Below are positions 1 through 12,308 of a DNA stretch of 64,000 nucleotides, in pieces (the stretch's first letter is position 1; the number at the start of each line of letters is the position of its first letter). A program made the position numbers and the translations under genes. The notes beneath the pieces were generated by a model. The model worked only from the letters and a program-made list of their open reading frames with translations. It made no database searches and was not told the DNA's origin. Source of the stretch: Silene latifolia (lineage: Eukaryota > Streptophyta > Magnoliopsida > Caryophyllales > Caryophyllaceae); contig NC_133532.1 of assembly GCF_048544455.1 (NCBI RefSeq), positions 12,092,948 to 12,156,947 on the forward strand, in the 5' to 3' direction.

Positions 1-868
1 GCATATCTCCTTGTCACGAGTGTTTCAAACTCAACAAACCTATTTTTCAAATCATAGTACTCAGAAAGATGATCGATTTGAAAAAAAATCTTCACTTTCT
101 GAATCCGTAAACACGAGTTATGGCTTCTTTAAGTTTTTAGGATCTAAAATTTGGGTATTTTGTGCAAAGTGGCCAACTTCAGGGGTACCACGTGAATTAT
201 CCGCTATTGTTATTAAGTTAATTATATTTTAAAATATATTTATATAAAAATAGCACCTTTTTATGTAGAATAATAGTTTTAATGACCATCATGGTTATTT
301 AGGATGTATAGTTAGTTCTAAGTCGAGTTTTAGTCATTTCCAACTCAAGTTAAGTCGTTTGGGCCTAAACTTGTTATTGGGCCTCTTTACTCTTCTTCCT
401 CTACATCAAGCCATTCTCTAACATCTCTTTCTTCATTCCAAATTTTTGAATATTTCCTCTCCAACAAGTCACCATTAAAACCTTCAACCCTAAAACCGAG
501 ATCTACCATAACTCTTTCATTTCTCCACCAAACTTCAACATTTTCGCGCCATTATTCTCGGTGTCTCGCCCTCCTTCTTTCTAGGTAAAAAAGATATATT
601 CTTTCTTTGTCTTTCAAAAACTCCGTCTTTCTAGGGTTAGAATAAATCACTCCTTTCTCTGAAGTTGTTGTCGGGAAGCTAGTATTGAAGACTCGGACTT
701 GGCTAATTGAAGTTTAGAAGTGCAAAAAAAGGTAACGGTGATAGGTTACTTGGTATTGTATCAAATTAAGTGTTTTAATTGTGAAAGTTTAGTCTTTTGA
801 TTGTTAAAGTTGGTAACTTTACATGTTTATACATGTGCCTTACTTGGAAAATTATTGTCGGAAGTTGT
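1..868. other. Unassigned AT-rich stretch left of the broken gag
   Basis: No gene or recognisable domain is seen. The only open frame (11-232, + strand) encodes a low-complexity 73-residue peptide like no family I know. About 370-640 is CT-rich and looks like a promoter or leader. Gag homology of element A begins abruptly near 869, so this stretch is either the right part of another insertion or rearranged flanking DNA. There is no LTR end or primer-binding site for element A here. Confidence 0.5.
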
Positions 869-3109
869 CTTGAACAATGAAATGAAGATGAATTTGAACT
901 CCGGTTCGGGCAAGAGAGCACTTGATAAGATTGATCATAAAACGGCTAAGGAATTAATTGAAGAAATGACATCTAGGACTTTCCATTGGAACAATGATCG
1001 ACACAAGAGAATAGGAAAAACAAGTGTCAAATCAGCAAACAACGTGGAAGTCAAGGGATTGATTAATGAACTTAAGCAATAAGTAGCCTTGTTGAATTCT
1101 AGCAACATACCCAACAATTCTTCATCAAGTAGGTACCAAATGTATAGTTGTGAGTTTTGTGGTGATCAAGGGCATCCTGTTGGGGCTGGTGTCCTCTACA
1201 GTTAGTGCAATGACATATAAATCTCTAAAAGGATTAAAGGGTATACTTTTGTATTATTATCAGTTGGTCCACGTTTATCAATAGCGGTTGGCTTGCTAGA
1301 TAAGTTTGACGTTATTGTCATACAGATGGCGGTGATCAACTGGTCCCTAAAAGTCACACCTATAGGATACGTTTGAGAGATGTGACGGTATGAAAATACA
1401 GTCATATTGATGCCTAATATGACTAAGCGGTTAGTCGGAGTTATTGACTAATAATTAGTCAAACGCGATGTTGAGATATTTATTTAATACGGATTAAATA
1501 ATAATGGCTAAGGTGAATTAAGCAGTTAATTCATAAATTAAATATAAACGATTATATTTAATTAATGTATATTGAATTTAATTAATTATACAATATTGTC
1601 ATTGTCGGACAAGTATTAACATGTCGGCTGATTCATGTTATTAGTCGATATTTTAATATCCGATAACGGATGACGATTTATAATTAAAACCCGTCATATA
1701 CATTTTAGCAAAACGAGTTTAAATAAGGAGAAAGTGGAAAGCCCACTTCCCCCTTGAAGCTCACGGTTTGGACGAGTGAAACAAAAGGAGAGGCCTTCTC
1801 TCCTTTTACCTAATTCATTTCATTTGCACAAAAATTAGGTTTTTGGAGCATTTCTCTCTGAAAACCTAGATCTCACATCAGAAAAACTCACAAAACTCTC
1901 TCAATATTGCAAGGCAATTAGAGAGTACTTTCTAGCACAAGGGGCATAGTCTCAGACGATCTTGGGTGCAACAATTAGGAGGAAATCTACATTGATTTCT
2001 GTTCATTAGGCCGAATTGCACAAGGACCCGAGGTTGATTCTTGTTCTTTTATCGTTTCTCTTGTTTTTCGTTTATGACAATTAATCACATGTTAAATTGC
2101 GTTATAGTCCTTAATTTTAAGGGGTTTTATACGGATATTACCCTACACATCCACCCAATGAATGCCCTTAATGGTGGGAGAAGCAAATGGCATGGATCAA
2201 GTGAATGGTGTTTGGAAATCAAGTCCGGCTAAGCAAGCTTTCAATAACACTCAATATCGTCCCAGAATGAGAGCCCACCCAAACTTCTATTATGGATCAC
2301 AAAATGTCCAAAACCCCACCTTCCCACCAAAATCACAATTCACACCCAATTTCCAATCCCTAAAGCAAAATCAAACTTTTAACCAAGGACCACCCAGATT
2401 TCAAGGGAGGAGCTTTCAAGCAAGACCACAATTTCAATCACTTAACCAACCAATCACAAAATCCTTCCAACAACCCACCCAACCAACATTTGAAGTAAAC
2501 CAGCAACCTTTCCAACAACAAGCACAACCAAAGTCTAACTTGGAGCTCATGATGGAGCAATTGATGACCAACCAAAATCAATTCATCACTAGCTCAACTC
2601 AAAATCAAGAAGAGACCACATCCTCAATTAACCAATTAAGGAGTCAGATGCAAGCATCTCAAAGGATAACGGATAATAAAATTTTACAATTGGCCTCTCA
2701 AGTTAGCCAATTGCAAAGCCCGAATAGGAGATTTACGGGTAAAATCGAGGAGAATCCAAAAACTATCAATGTTATACACTTGAGTAGTGGTAGAGAGTTG
2801 GAGGGTCATGCACCTATGAAGAAAAGAAAGAGTAGTCAGCCGGAAATTGTAGTTGAGCCACCAAAAGAGGTTGAAGATGATCTTGTGGAAGTTGTTGTGG
2901 AGACACCCATGGTGATTGATAAACCTACCAAGGTGATTGAAGAACCCAAACAACAAAGTGTGAAACCATATGTGCCACCAATCCCCTTTCCACAAAGACT
3001 TGGAAATCCAAGACTTGAGAAGAAGAAATATGAGAAGTTCATTGATATTTTGAAGGGGATGGATGTTACCATACCATTTCTTGACATGGTAACCAAAATC
3101 CCAAATTAG
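869..3109 (+). pseudogene. gag of element A, truncated, split by a solo LTR
   Basis: The capsid/nucleocapsid polyprotein of element A. The segment at 869-1177 carries the C-terminal part of the Ty3/gypsy Gag domain (a region around ELIEEM) and the start of a zinc knuckle (CEFC, then H at 1173). It has an in-frame stop at 1080. Solo LTR B interrupts at 1178-2147. The rest resumes at 2148 and completes a C-x2-C-x4-H-x4-C knuckle, followed at once by a one-base frame change into the frame that opens at 2162. That frame gives a Gln/Pro/Asn-rich linker and ends at 3109. The N-terminal half of Gag is absent. Confidence 0.85.
1178..2147 (+). mobile_element. Solo LTR B (copia-like), 970 bp, TSD CATCC
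   Basis: The element begins TGTTGGGGC and ends CCCTACA. It is flanked by perfect 5-bp duplications CATCC at 1173-1177 and 2148-2152. No internal region is present, so it is the product of LTR-LTR recombination. Short blocks (a GACGTTA region, a CACACCTA block, CTTGGGTGCAA near the 3' part) match in order the LTRs of copia element D at 17,340, so B belongs to a related but distinct subfamily. It lies exactly inside the gag zinc knuckle of element A. Confidence 0.9.
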
Positions 3110-3139
3110 GAAGGTTTCTAAAAGAACTTGTCACTATCA

Positions 3140-6100
3140 AAAGAAGGAGTGGAGAGGTACAATCCGTTAACCTCTCTAGAGAATGTAGTGCAATCCTCAC
3201 TCACAAACTTCCTTGCAAACTTGAAGACCCGCGAAGCTTTTCTGTTCCATGTTCTATCCAAGAGGTGAAGATAACAAGAGCTTTGTGTGACTTGGGAGCT
3301 AGTGTTAGCTTAATGCCTCTTTCCTTGTTTAAGAAGCTACAATTGGAAGATTTGAAACCCTCAAGGATTTCCCTACAACTAGCCGATCGCTCAGTTAAGT
3401 ATCCCTTGGGTGTAATTGAAGATGTTCCTTTGAAAGTTGGAAAACTTGTGATCCCGTGCGACTTAGTCATGGAAATGCCCGACGATAGCCATGTGCCAAT
3501 CATTTTGGGTAGTCCTTGCTTGGCCACGGAAGGTGCTATGATAGATGTCAAGAGTGGCAAGCTCTCTTTGCAAGTGGGTGAAGATAAGGTGGAGTTTGAA
3601 GTTACCAAGTCCATGGAAGCTCCACTTTTGGGGGACACGTATTGCATGGTAGATATACTAGAGAATCCCGTAGAGAAGCATGACCCAAAAGCCTCCTTTA
3701 TGGATCCTTTGGAGACTTTCCTTGTCAAGTGTGGGGAGGTTGAGGATAAAGATGTTGAAGCTCTAGCATATGTATGGATGTTGGACCTTGCTCCAATTCA
3801 TGAGAAGGCTCCGGGGTTTGAGATGCTTGAAGTTGGTAAGAAGGAGGAGAGTTCCACGCCTCCTCCTACGGTTGATCTTAAACCTCTTCCCCCTTCCTTG
3901 AGATATGAATTCCTAGGTGATAACTCTAATTTTCCCGTCATCATCAATAGTGAACTTGACAACACTCACACTTCAAAATTACTTGCTTTGTTGAAAAGGT
4001 TTAAGAATATTCTTGGGTACACAATTGATGACCTCAAAGGGATTAGCCCCTCTTTGTGTACTCATAGAATTTTACTTGAAAATGAGGATGCTTCCTCAAT
4101 TGAGGTACAAAGAAGGCTTAACCCCACAATGAAGGAAGTTGTGAGAAAAGAGGTCCTCAAGCTACTTGATGCCGACATCATCTACCATATTTCCGATAGT
4201 AGGTGGGTGAGCCCGGTTCATGTAGTTCTTAAAAAAGGAGGAATGCCGGTTGTAAGAAACGATAAAAATGAATTGATTCCCACGAGAATGGTAACCAGGT
4301 GGAGAATGTGTGTGGTTTATAGAAAGTTGAACAAATCTACCCGGAAGGATCGCTTTCCTTTGCCGTTCATAGACTAAATGTTGGAGCAGTTGGCTCAACA
4401 TGACTACTTTTGCTTCTTGGATGGGTACTCGGGATTCTTTCAAATCCCTATCCATCCAAGTGATTAAGAGAAGACTACCTTCACATGCCCCTTTGGCACC
4501 TATGCATATAGGAGGATCCCATTTGGGCTATGTAATGCACCCTCTACATTTCAACGTTGTATGATGTCCATTTTCTCCGATTTTATTGAGCAAGAAATGG
4601 AAGTTTTTATGGATGATTTCTCGGTTGTGGGAAAGTCTTTTGAAAGTTTCTTAACAAACTTTTAGAAAGTGTTGAAAAATGTAAAGAAAATCATTTAGTC
4701 TTGAATTAGGAAAAGTGCCATTTCATGGTACAAGAAGGAGTTGTCTTGGGACATATAGTGTCTAATAGAGGTATTGAAGTAGACAAAGCTAAAGTAGAGG
4801 TCATTGAGAATCTTCCACTTCCCACAAATGTTAAAGGGGTGAGGAGTTTCCTTGGACATGTGGGGTTTTACCGCCGCTTCATCAACGATTTCTCTAAAAT
4901 TGCAAGACCCTTGGCCGAATTGTTAGCTAAAGATACTCCTTTAGTATTCACTAACCGTTGTCATGATGCTTTTAATAAATAGGATGAAACAAGCTTTGAT
5001 AAGTGCTCCAATTATACAACCTCTGGAATGGAAGTGATCAAGCCTTGGGCGCGGTTTTAAGCCAAAGGAAAGATGGCAAGCTACATGTCATTCACTATGC
5101 AAGTAAGACTCTTGATGAAGCGTAAATCAACTATTCAACAACGGAGAAAGAGCGCATGGCGGTGTTATTTGTGATGGAAAAGTTCCGAACTTATTTGGTG
5201 GGAGCAAAGGTAATAGTACATACCGATCATTCCGCCTTGAAACATTTGGTCATCAAGAAGGAATCCAAGCCTCGGTTGATCCGGTGGATACTTTTACTAC
5301 AAGAATTTGACATGGAAATAAGAGATAAAAAGGGAGCTGAGAATGTTGTAGCGGATCACCTTTCTATATTGTTGAATGAAAATGATAAGGATGGCCTTTC
5401 TATTAATGATTACCTACCCGACGATCATTTGTTAGCCTTGAGTTTGGGAGAAGCACCTTGGTTGGTATGCCGACTATGTCAACTACTTGGCATCGGGTGT
5501 AGTTCCTTATGGATATGACTCACACAAGAAGAAAAAGTTCTTCCACGACATAAGGTAATACTATTGGGAGGATCCTTGCTTGTAAAAGACTTGTGCCGGT
5601 GGCATGATTAGGAGATGTATACCAGGGGATGATTTCCAATCTATAATTTCTCATTGCCATGATCTCCCTTCCGGGGGACATGCAAGCACTACCAAGACCG
5701 AAGCCAAAATCTTACAATGCAGATTCTATTGGCCATCCTTGTTCAAGGATGTTGCTTCTTATGTCAAAGCTTGTGACCGGTGTCAAAGGACCGGGAATAT
5801 CTATAAGAGAAATTAAATGCCGCAAAACATTATTTTGGAGATTGAAGTGTTTGATGTATGGGGAATTGACTTCCAAGGACCTTACCCCTCCTCTTATGGC
5901 AACGAGTACATCCTAGCTGCGGTGGATTATGTATCAAAGTGGGTTGAAGTAATTTCCACCCCAACGGATGATGCTAGGGTCGTTAACATGTTTATGAGGA
6001 AGGTAATCTTTCCAAGGTTTGGAGTGCCCCGTGTCTTGATATGTGATAAAGGGTCGCATTTTCTTGAGACCAAGTTTGAAGTTCTTTTGAAGAAATATGG

Positions 6101-6600
6101 AGTTCAACACCGTTGCGGAATTGGCTACCATCCACAAACGAGTGGTCAAGTTGAGATATCAAATAGTAAAATCAAAGCAATATTGGAAAAAACGGTGAGT
6201 AGCTCAAGGAAAGATTGGGCAATGAAGCTTGATGATGCCTTTTGGCTTATAGAACCGCTTTCAAAACACCAATTGGTGCTTCGTTATTTCGCTTGGTTTA
6301 GGGTAAAGCATGCCACCTTCCGGTAGAACTAGAACACCGAGCTTATTGGGCAATCAAATATCTCAACTTTGATTTGAAGAGCTCCCAATAGAAGCGTTTG
6401 TTAGACCTCAATTTGTTGGATGAATTTCGGCTAGAGGCCTATGAAAATGCAAAGCTTTACAAGGAAAAGACAAAGAATATCATGACAAGAAGATTCAAAG
6501 AAGAGAGTTTAAAGAAGGAGAGATGGTCCTCCTATTTAACCCGTGTCACTTGTTTTTCCCTATGGCACGGTAGAGGTTACAAGTGGTGATCGCACTTTCA
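3140..6600 (+). pseudogene. pol of element A (protease, RT, RNase H, integrase), decayed
   Basis: The pol polyprotein of a Ty3/gypsy element. Protease: CDLGAS active-site motif at about 3,285-3,302. RT: continuous to a stop at 4,375 in the frame opening at 3,265, then an RT core with FMDD (about 4,606-4,617) after more stops. RNase H: about 4,725-5,390, including a TDHSALK motif. Integrase: H/C zinc-finger remnant (HCHD...CDRCQRTG, 5,655-5,790), then a catalytic core at 5,817-6,326 with D in GIDFQGPY, D in ICDKGS and E in SGQVEIS. In-frame stops and frame changes at 4,375, 4,465, about 4,665, 4,980, 5,517 and 5,814 mean no full protein can be made. Confidence 0.92.
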
Positions 6601-6970
6601 AATTCAATGGACAAAGATTGAAGCATTACATAGTCGGGTCACCGATGGTGTAGGAAGTGTGCACACTAAAAACCCGCCTCATCATATCTTGATTTAAATC
6701 CTCTTTGTTTGTTAAGGTTGAATTTGAATTGTTTGCTTGGAGACTAAGTCGAGCCTACGACGTTAAACAAGGGCACTTCATGAGAGGCAACCCATGGGTC
6801 ACACTTTAGTATAGTGCATTCTTTCTTGCATCGGGTTATTCAAGGAATCATCATGAAGATAGGTTGAGACGGAAGAGGGCGAAATCGTCCTTGGGTTTGA
6901 GTTTTGAGAAGAGGGGATTTAATGGGGGAATTTGTGAAGAACTCAACTGAAACAAGACATAGGGAAGGAT

Positions 6971-7193
6971 AACCGGCGGCCGGTATGCCCACCGGCGCCA
7001 AGGCATTTCGAATTTGAGACTAAATTTTTTTTCGAAATAAGAGGAAGAAGGCTGGGGCCGGATGACCGGCAGTCGGTATGCCCACCGGCACGGATACATT
7101 TCGAAAATTGGAGAAAAATCGAAATTTTATTGGGACAAGGGGGCTGTCTGGGAGCCGACCGACCGGCGGCCGGTCCCTAGCCGGCTCAGAGAC
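6971..7193. promoter_or_regulatory. Internal CCGGCGGCCGG palindrome cluster of element A
   Basis: ACCGGCGGCCGGT occurs at about 6,972 and 7,161. Degenerate copies and CACCGGC half-sites fall in between (about 6,990, 7,064, 7,083, 7,180). The cluster is about 200 bp upstream of the 3' ORF start at 7,388. A regulatory role is inferred from its position and from the matching cluster in the LTR. Confidence 0.5.
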
Positions 7194-7250
7194 TTCCAAG
7201 CCGTCCTCTATATTTTCCCTCACCCATAAAATTTCCCACCATTCTCTAAA

Positions 7251-7308
<58 letters not shown>
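7251..7308. repeat. (CT)n microsatellite
   Basis: A nearly pure CT dinucleotide run in the spacer just upstream of the 3' ORF of element A. It would form a pyrimidine-rich leader in a transcript of that ORF. Confidence 0.95.
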
Positions 7309-7313
<5 letters not shown>

Positions 7314-7387
7314 CAAACACCCAAATGCTCTCTAATCCTCCAAAATACAAACCAACCAATTTTCACAAAAACACCACCAACTTGAAG

Positions 7388-7780
7388 ATGGCTTCAAAGA
7401 GTACGAGAGCGGAAGTAGAAAGGGTCGAGAGGGCGGCCATTCAACTTGGGGCGGCTCAAGTGACGAACACCTCACCGGATTCCGGTTTTCCGAATCTAGT
7501 ATTCGCCCCCGGCACTCAAAAATGTAAGTTCCTCTTATTTAAGAACCACCCTATTCACGCTACTAATTTCATTTGTAGCCAATCAATAATACACTTAGGG
7601 CTAGATCCCGATTCTAAGAAATTGTTAAAGGTTGTTGAGATGGGTTATTTGTATACCCTCAAGCGTTTAACTTACCCATGCCTTACTTGGAAATTCTTGA
7701 TCACCCTCCAAGTGGGTAAGAGGAAGAGTACCGGTTAAATTGTTGAGATTAGGTTCCGGCTAATAAACCGGGACCATAAC
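7388..7780 (+). pseudogene. Athila ORF1-type 3' ORF of element A, part 1
   Basis: A 3' ORF in the position where Athila elements carry their extra (ORF1 or envelope-like) gene. From the ATG at 7,388 it runs about 116 codons to a stop at 7,736. It then continues as recognisable homology to 7,780, where element C is inserted. The blocks, a hydrophobic 'GY..TLKRLTYP.LTWKFL' stretch then an 'I.FRL.N' stretch, match my memory of the Pfam ATHILA ORF-1 family. The function of that family is unknown. The gene resumes at 27,433 and again at 33,386. Confidence 0.7.
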
Positions 7781-9100
7781 TGTAATACCCGTCCTTTTAG
7801 GGACTCGTTGACCAACCTTTGGGGCAGGTGATAGCCTTTAGGAATGCGTGCAAGAGATGCCTTGTGTCTTGTTTAACCTTGGGGATGTGTGGTACTCTAT
7901 AGAGTAGAGGCTACTTGATCGAGTAGCTTGGGTACTCGATCGAGTAGGGGCCACTCGATCGAGTAAGTTGGTTACTCGATCGAGTAGCGTCTTTTCAGCG
8001 AGGGTTTATAATCGTGTTTTGATAAATCGCAAATCATTTCCGCCTATTTCCTTCAGACCTAAATGTCGCCTTTCTCCTTTCCCTTCACCATAACTCCTTC
8101 CATGGGAGCCTTTGAGGATGTTAGTGGCTTGAGGATGGGTTGCTTGAGTCGGGTAGCGGTCTTAACGCCGATCTAGGATGCGTAGGTATGTCATCGTCAT
8201 CATCTTTGTCTTTGTTGTTCCTTATAGGATTGTGGTGGAAGTAATAGGCTGTTATGCTGTTTGTATAGGGGTTGCTTGCTTGGTTGATGTCATGTGTTTC
8301 ATCGAGGAATTGCTGCGGTTGGCTAACGGTAGGTTCGCCTACTCAGTTTCTGTTGGTTGTCTAGTGAGACGGTTGTTGTATTGTTGTTGTGTCCGTGTGG
8401 CTGATTGTGTAGGGTAATCGGTTGGTTTGTGTTATTTCATTGGTTGTTGTTGTGGTACAGCTGTTTGTGATTGATTGTCTATGGTTCTCCAGGTGTGTCC
8501 TCGGCTGAGTGGAATCACTTGCGGGAGTGGCTTCACGCCCTAGTTTGGCCCTCCGTGGAACCCGCCATGGGAGGGGATTTGCACATTAATGGGACAGGGT
8601 TATCGCTCAGTATGATGAGCGGGGCTTACGTGGGAACGGCTGCGGTCTCCCACTGGCAGGGCTGGTCCAGCGGACAGTCGGTGACGGTGATTGATTGGAT
8701 TATTGTGGCTTGTGTGTGCGGTCTATTGTGTTTGTAATGAATTTCCTGTTATTGTTATGTTGTCCGAAGTACTGACCTTGTGTGGTTGTTTTCTTGTTTT
8801 CTTCTGTTGTGTCTGCCGTGATCCCTTTTGGTGAGCAGTCGGTCTTAGAAGGTGATGTCTTGGATGGTAGCTGGAGTGTTGGCGGAATGAGTCTTCACGA
8901 GTCATGACAGGAGTAGTTTACACAGTCTTGATGAGTTGTATCGTTTGTTTTAGTAGTTTTGTTTTAATCACTTGTAAAGTTATTATAAATGTTCTTTTAT
9001 CGACTTTTGATGATTACTTTCATCGGGCAACCGAGATGGTGATGTCCTTATATGCTAGGGAAGGTCTTAATAAGGCTCCTTGGTATATGAGGGTGTTACA
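7781..9100 (+). repeat. 5' LTR of element C (1,320 bp)
   Basis: Runs from TGTAATACCC to TGTTACA and is collinear with 16,078-17,339 plus 27,384-27,432. It carries five ACTCGATCGAGT-type palindromes at 7,892-7,987, a TTATAAT site near 8,006, and a long U5-like part. Frames open at 8,178-8,417 and 8,471-8,737, but they are not conserved as proteins. Confidence 0.92.
7892..7987. promoter_or_regulatory. ACTCGATCGAGT palindrome array in 5' LTR of C
   Basis: Five palindromes lie within 96 bp: TACTCTATAGAGTA, ACTTGATCGAGT, TACTCGATCGAGTA, ACTCGATCGAGT and TACTCGATCGAGTA. They are spaced about 20 bp apart, which is roughly two helical turns. A TTATAAT site follows about 20 bp downstream. The cluster lies 110-207 bp into the LTR, in the expected U3. 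Confidence 0.6.
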
Positions 9101-9103
9101 AAG

Positions 9104-9111
9104 TGGTATCA
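9104..9111 (+). other. Primer-binding site of element C
   Basis: TGGTATCA lies 3 bp after the 5' LTR end and matches the start of the initiator methionine tRNA complement used by most copia and chromoviral elements. The bases that follow diverge from the usual GAGC. Confidence 0.65.
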
Positions 9112-10953
9112 TACCGACGATTTTGGAACCTATAACAAATGAGCCTAATGAATATAGTGAGTCTAATAAAATGAACCTGGTGTATGTATATTGGGAGCCC
9201 CAGCTGATGCTAAATTTTGGGTGAGAAGGCGCCCTCATTTCAAAATCATGGCCCCAGTGTGCTTAAGCCAGTCACTGGGTATGGGAATGTAGAGTTGGCA
9301 ATTATGTGCCTAATGTGTGTAGTGGTCATACTAGAATTAGTCGTGGTAAAGTTTCTGTTGAAGTTAGCATATGTGTAATGGTTATGTTAGAATCGTACAT
9401 GATAAAGTTCCTAATGGAGCTAATATGTGTGTGATGATAATGAGAAACGTGAAAGTTTATACACGGATAAAAGTGTGTGTGAAAGAGTAGAAGTGCGGAG
9501 TAGTGTATGGAATGTGGTGATGGTCGTGGTTGCTTTAAATAGTTGGTGGTAGTAGTTTCTATAAGAGTTATAAGTCTTATAATAGTAATAATAATAATTA
9601 AAAAGTTGTGAAATTGTAATGATAATTATCAAAATAATAATGGATGAATGTGATATATGAATGGTTGAAAGCTTCCGTTTGTGACATGTTTAATTGTGTA
9701 GACTAATTTGTTGATGTTGAGGCATAGTTAGAGTTCTAGTAGTAAAGTGAGTATAAGCTTTATTATTAAAGTTGTAGACGAAGGATTAGACATGAAACAA
9801 TGCGTTGAATGTATGCGTAAACGATTTAATAGCATGGTAAATTGTTTTGTGTGATGTTCGCTATAGGATGAAGTGATATGTACCTTGGTCGAATGAAATT
9901 GTTGTGTTACATATGAGTAGTGATAGTGCGTGAGAATGAATGTAATAATCTGTGACGATTCCCGAATTTATTTTGGAGTCGACACGCATCGTTGTTTTGC
10001 AGGAACCGTTACTGAAACCCGTAACCTTGACCTCGTTCTTAATCTTGTACTTCCGACCGTGTACTTAGACTTGCTTGACCGAGTATGAGTGCCTACTAGA
10101 CCGAGTAGACCTCATTCGATCTAGTTAGGTAGCTATAACGTCGAGGAAGTAGGAATTCTCTACGGAAACTCGACCGAGTAGCACCTACTCGATCGAGTAC
10201 CTTACTTACTCGATCGAGTAAGTGCTACAGTACCAGCATAATCGCGGGATTAAACCCCTTTCTTTTGTTCATTCTTCTCATTCTTCCTCTTATATCCGCA
10301 AACCCTAAATCTTTTTCCTCCCAAACTCCTTGTTTCTTGCTACTTGTGGTGCTTCAAACTATTGATTTTGTTGCTTCAATTTGTTCTCTTTACTTCCTAA
10401 TTGATTAAGGTATGAATGTTTCCTCCATTTTATTGTTTTTGGATAATTGGAATCACATAGGATGATAGAAAGTGTGCAAAAATCGATTTACATGTGTTAA
10501 AACTTACTTCTAATTGTTGTAACATGATCTAAGTGTTCTCCTTTGATGATCTTTATTGTTAGGGATGTAAAAATCAAATTAAAATTGAATGTAATGTGGA
10601 CCGAAATTTCTAGGGTTTGAGAAATTGAATTGATTTTTGATTATCTATTGCATATAAAAGAATGAAAATTGGGTAATGTATGTTGTGTATATCATGTATG
10701 GATTTAATTTTTGTGATTTTCACCCCAAAATTTGTCTTAAAACTCCGTTTTAAAAGTGCCCCAAACTGAAATTCGTCTCATATAATTACAAATTTGGGTG
10801 GTATATGAATATGTTTTGAAGGTTTGAGTCCTAAAAGTAGTAGTGGTCGAGTTAATTCATGTTAATTATATCAAATTTTTCACAGCTGTAGAGACCGTCT
10901 GAGCTTTAAGAATTTGAATTGTACTTGTAAATTCGGGAATTGTTGGTGATAGT
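9112..10953 (+). other. Non-coding 5' interior of element C
   Basis: About 1.8 kb without gag or pol homology. A palindrome cluster lies at 10,168-10,222, followed by an ATAATCGCG block shared with the LTR and a CT-rich leader ending in CCCTAAA (about 10,255-10,330). The leader looks like the start of a transcript for the ORF1-like gene downstream. Confidence 0.55.
10168..10222. promoter_or_regulatory. Internal ACTCGATCGAGT cluster upstream of ORF1 in C
   Basis: ACTCGACCGAGTA, TACTCGATCGAGTA and a further TACTCGATCGAGTA lie about 20 bp apart. Then comes ATAATCGCG, which in the LTR of C occurs at the same relative place (TATAATCG). The cluster is about 0.8 kb before the ORF1-like frame. I read it as a second, internal copy of the LTR promoter module. 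Confidence 0.5.
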
Positions 10954-11952
10954 GTGTACCTAGATGATTCTTTTATGACCATATGTATATGCTTTGTATG
11001 TTTTGGAGTATATGTAGTGGTGTATTTAAATGGTATGTTGAAACAGATGCCGAGACTGAACATAGGAACCAGGCAGAGTAAGAGGGGTAGGGCTTCTGAG
11101 ACCGTAGTTGGAGAGGGGAGTGAACCGGTTGTCCCAGCTGTACCGAATACCCGTCCGAAGTATTCATAGATTACAACCAAAGGAAGAGGTTTGTAGCTTT
11201 ACAGTCCCGTAAGATGAGACCGACCCGCTGTGTTGACACAACCCTTTTGGAGGATCTGGGCATTGAGACTGATGTCAGACACATTTTTGAGACCTTGGGG
11301 TTCACCGGACTTACCGCCTACGAAAGCATTCGTATGCCTTTCTGACCCTTGAGTTCATGAGCTCGTTTAAATATGAGACGGTGGAACAAACTGTGCAGTT
11401 CCGTCTCATGAACACTAGCTTTGCCTTGACCATGGACATGTTTGCCTCTCACCTTGGCTTGGCTATTCCTCCCAAGGAAGCCCTTCGTGACATACCGACT
11501 GAGTGCGGGCACTACTACAAATCCAGGCAACTACAATGCCCCTTTAACAACGCTTATTCACGAAAATCACCATAAGACGTTGTAGAATGGATGGAGCGAA
11601 CTTTACTAAAATTAATTACAATGGTTATGTGTTGATAACCGTTGTTATAGGTTTTAACAACGGGTCAAACTTAAACAACCGTTGTTAATATAAAACTAAT
11701 AACAACGGTTTAGTCTGTAATACATTATAACCGTTGTTAATAATTTGGCGCAAAGTTAGTGAAAAGTAATTACAACGGTTATATTAAAACCCGTTGTTAA
11801 TACTTTTTAACAACGGTTTTCTAAGGAACCGTTGTTAATATATTCTCTAATGACAACGGGTTTTTGTGTAAAAACCGTTGTCAATACTTTCCATAATATA
11901 AACCACACAAACACATATCAGCTACAGCCACAAACACAAATAAACCTAATTT

Positions 11953-12308
11953 AACACAAACATACACAAACACAAACACAAACACAAACACAAACACAAA
12001 CACAAACACAAACACAAACACAAACACAAACACAAACACAAACACAAACACAAACACAAACACAAACACAAACACAAACACAAACACAAACGCAAACACA
12101 AACGCAAACACAAACACAAACACAAACACAAACACAAACACAAACACAAACACAAACACAAACACAAACACAAACACAAACACAAACACAAACACAAACA
12201 CAAACACAAACACAAACACAAACACAAACACAAACACAAACACAAACACAAACACAAACACAAACACAAACACAAACACAAACACAAACACAAACACAAA
12301 CACAAACA
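11953..12308. repeat. (CACAAA)n hexanucleotide array, about 355 bp
   Basis: About 59 nearly perfect CACAAA units, with two CGCAAA variants around 12,091-12,105. The long valine/phenylalanine or cysteine/valine frames on the minus strand are artefacts of the repeat. It lies directly before a CT-rich leader-like stretch (12,309-12,405) ending at a possible splice donor (CAG/GTAAAT). Confidence 0.95.

Larger units (their letters stand above)
6601..7387 (+). other. Spacer between integrase and 3' ORF of element A, possible internal promoter
   Basis: No coding is seen. From left to right there is an AT-rich leader, then CCGGCGGCCGG-type palindromes (6,971-7,193), a CTCTATATTTTCC TATA-like site near 7,206, and a (CT)n tract (7,251-7,308) just before the 3' ORF. 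This order resembles a promoter with a pyrimidine-rich leader. The same palindrome type is clustered in the U3 of the element's own LTR at about 38,358-38,472. Confidence 0.55.

Noticed and set aside
1..868. 5' LTR or primer site of element A
   Set aside because: No CATCA end, no tRNA-Asp primer site and no match to the LTR at 38,131-39,903 could be seen.
7892..8000. Regular palindromic repeats as a possible CRISPR-like array
   Set aside because: Units are palindromes of 12-14 bp with short, related spacers in a plant LTR. There are no cas genes, and the genome is eukaryotic.
8178..8737. Hydrophobic open frames in the 5' LTR of C
   Set aside because: The copy at 16,466-16,657 in the 3' LTR is broken differently, and the region is LTR U5, so coding is unlikely.
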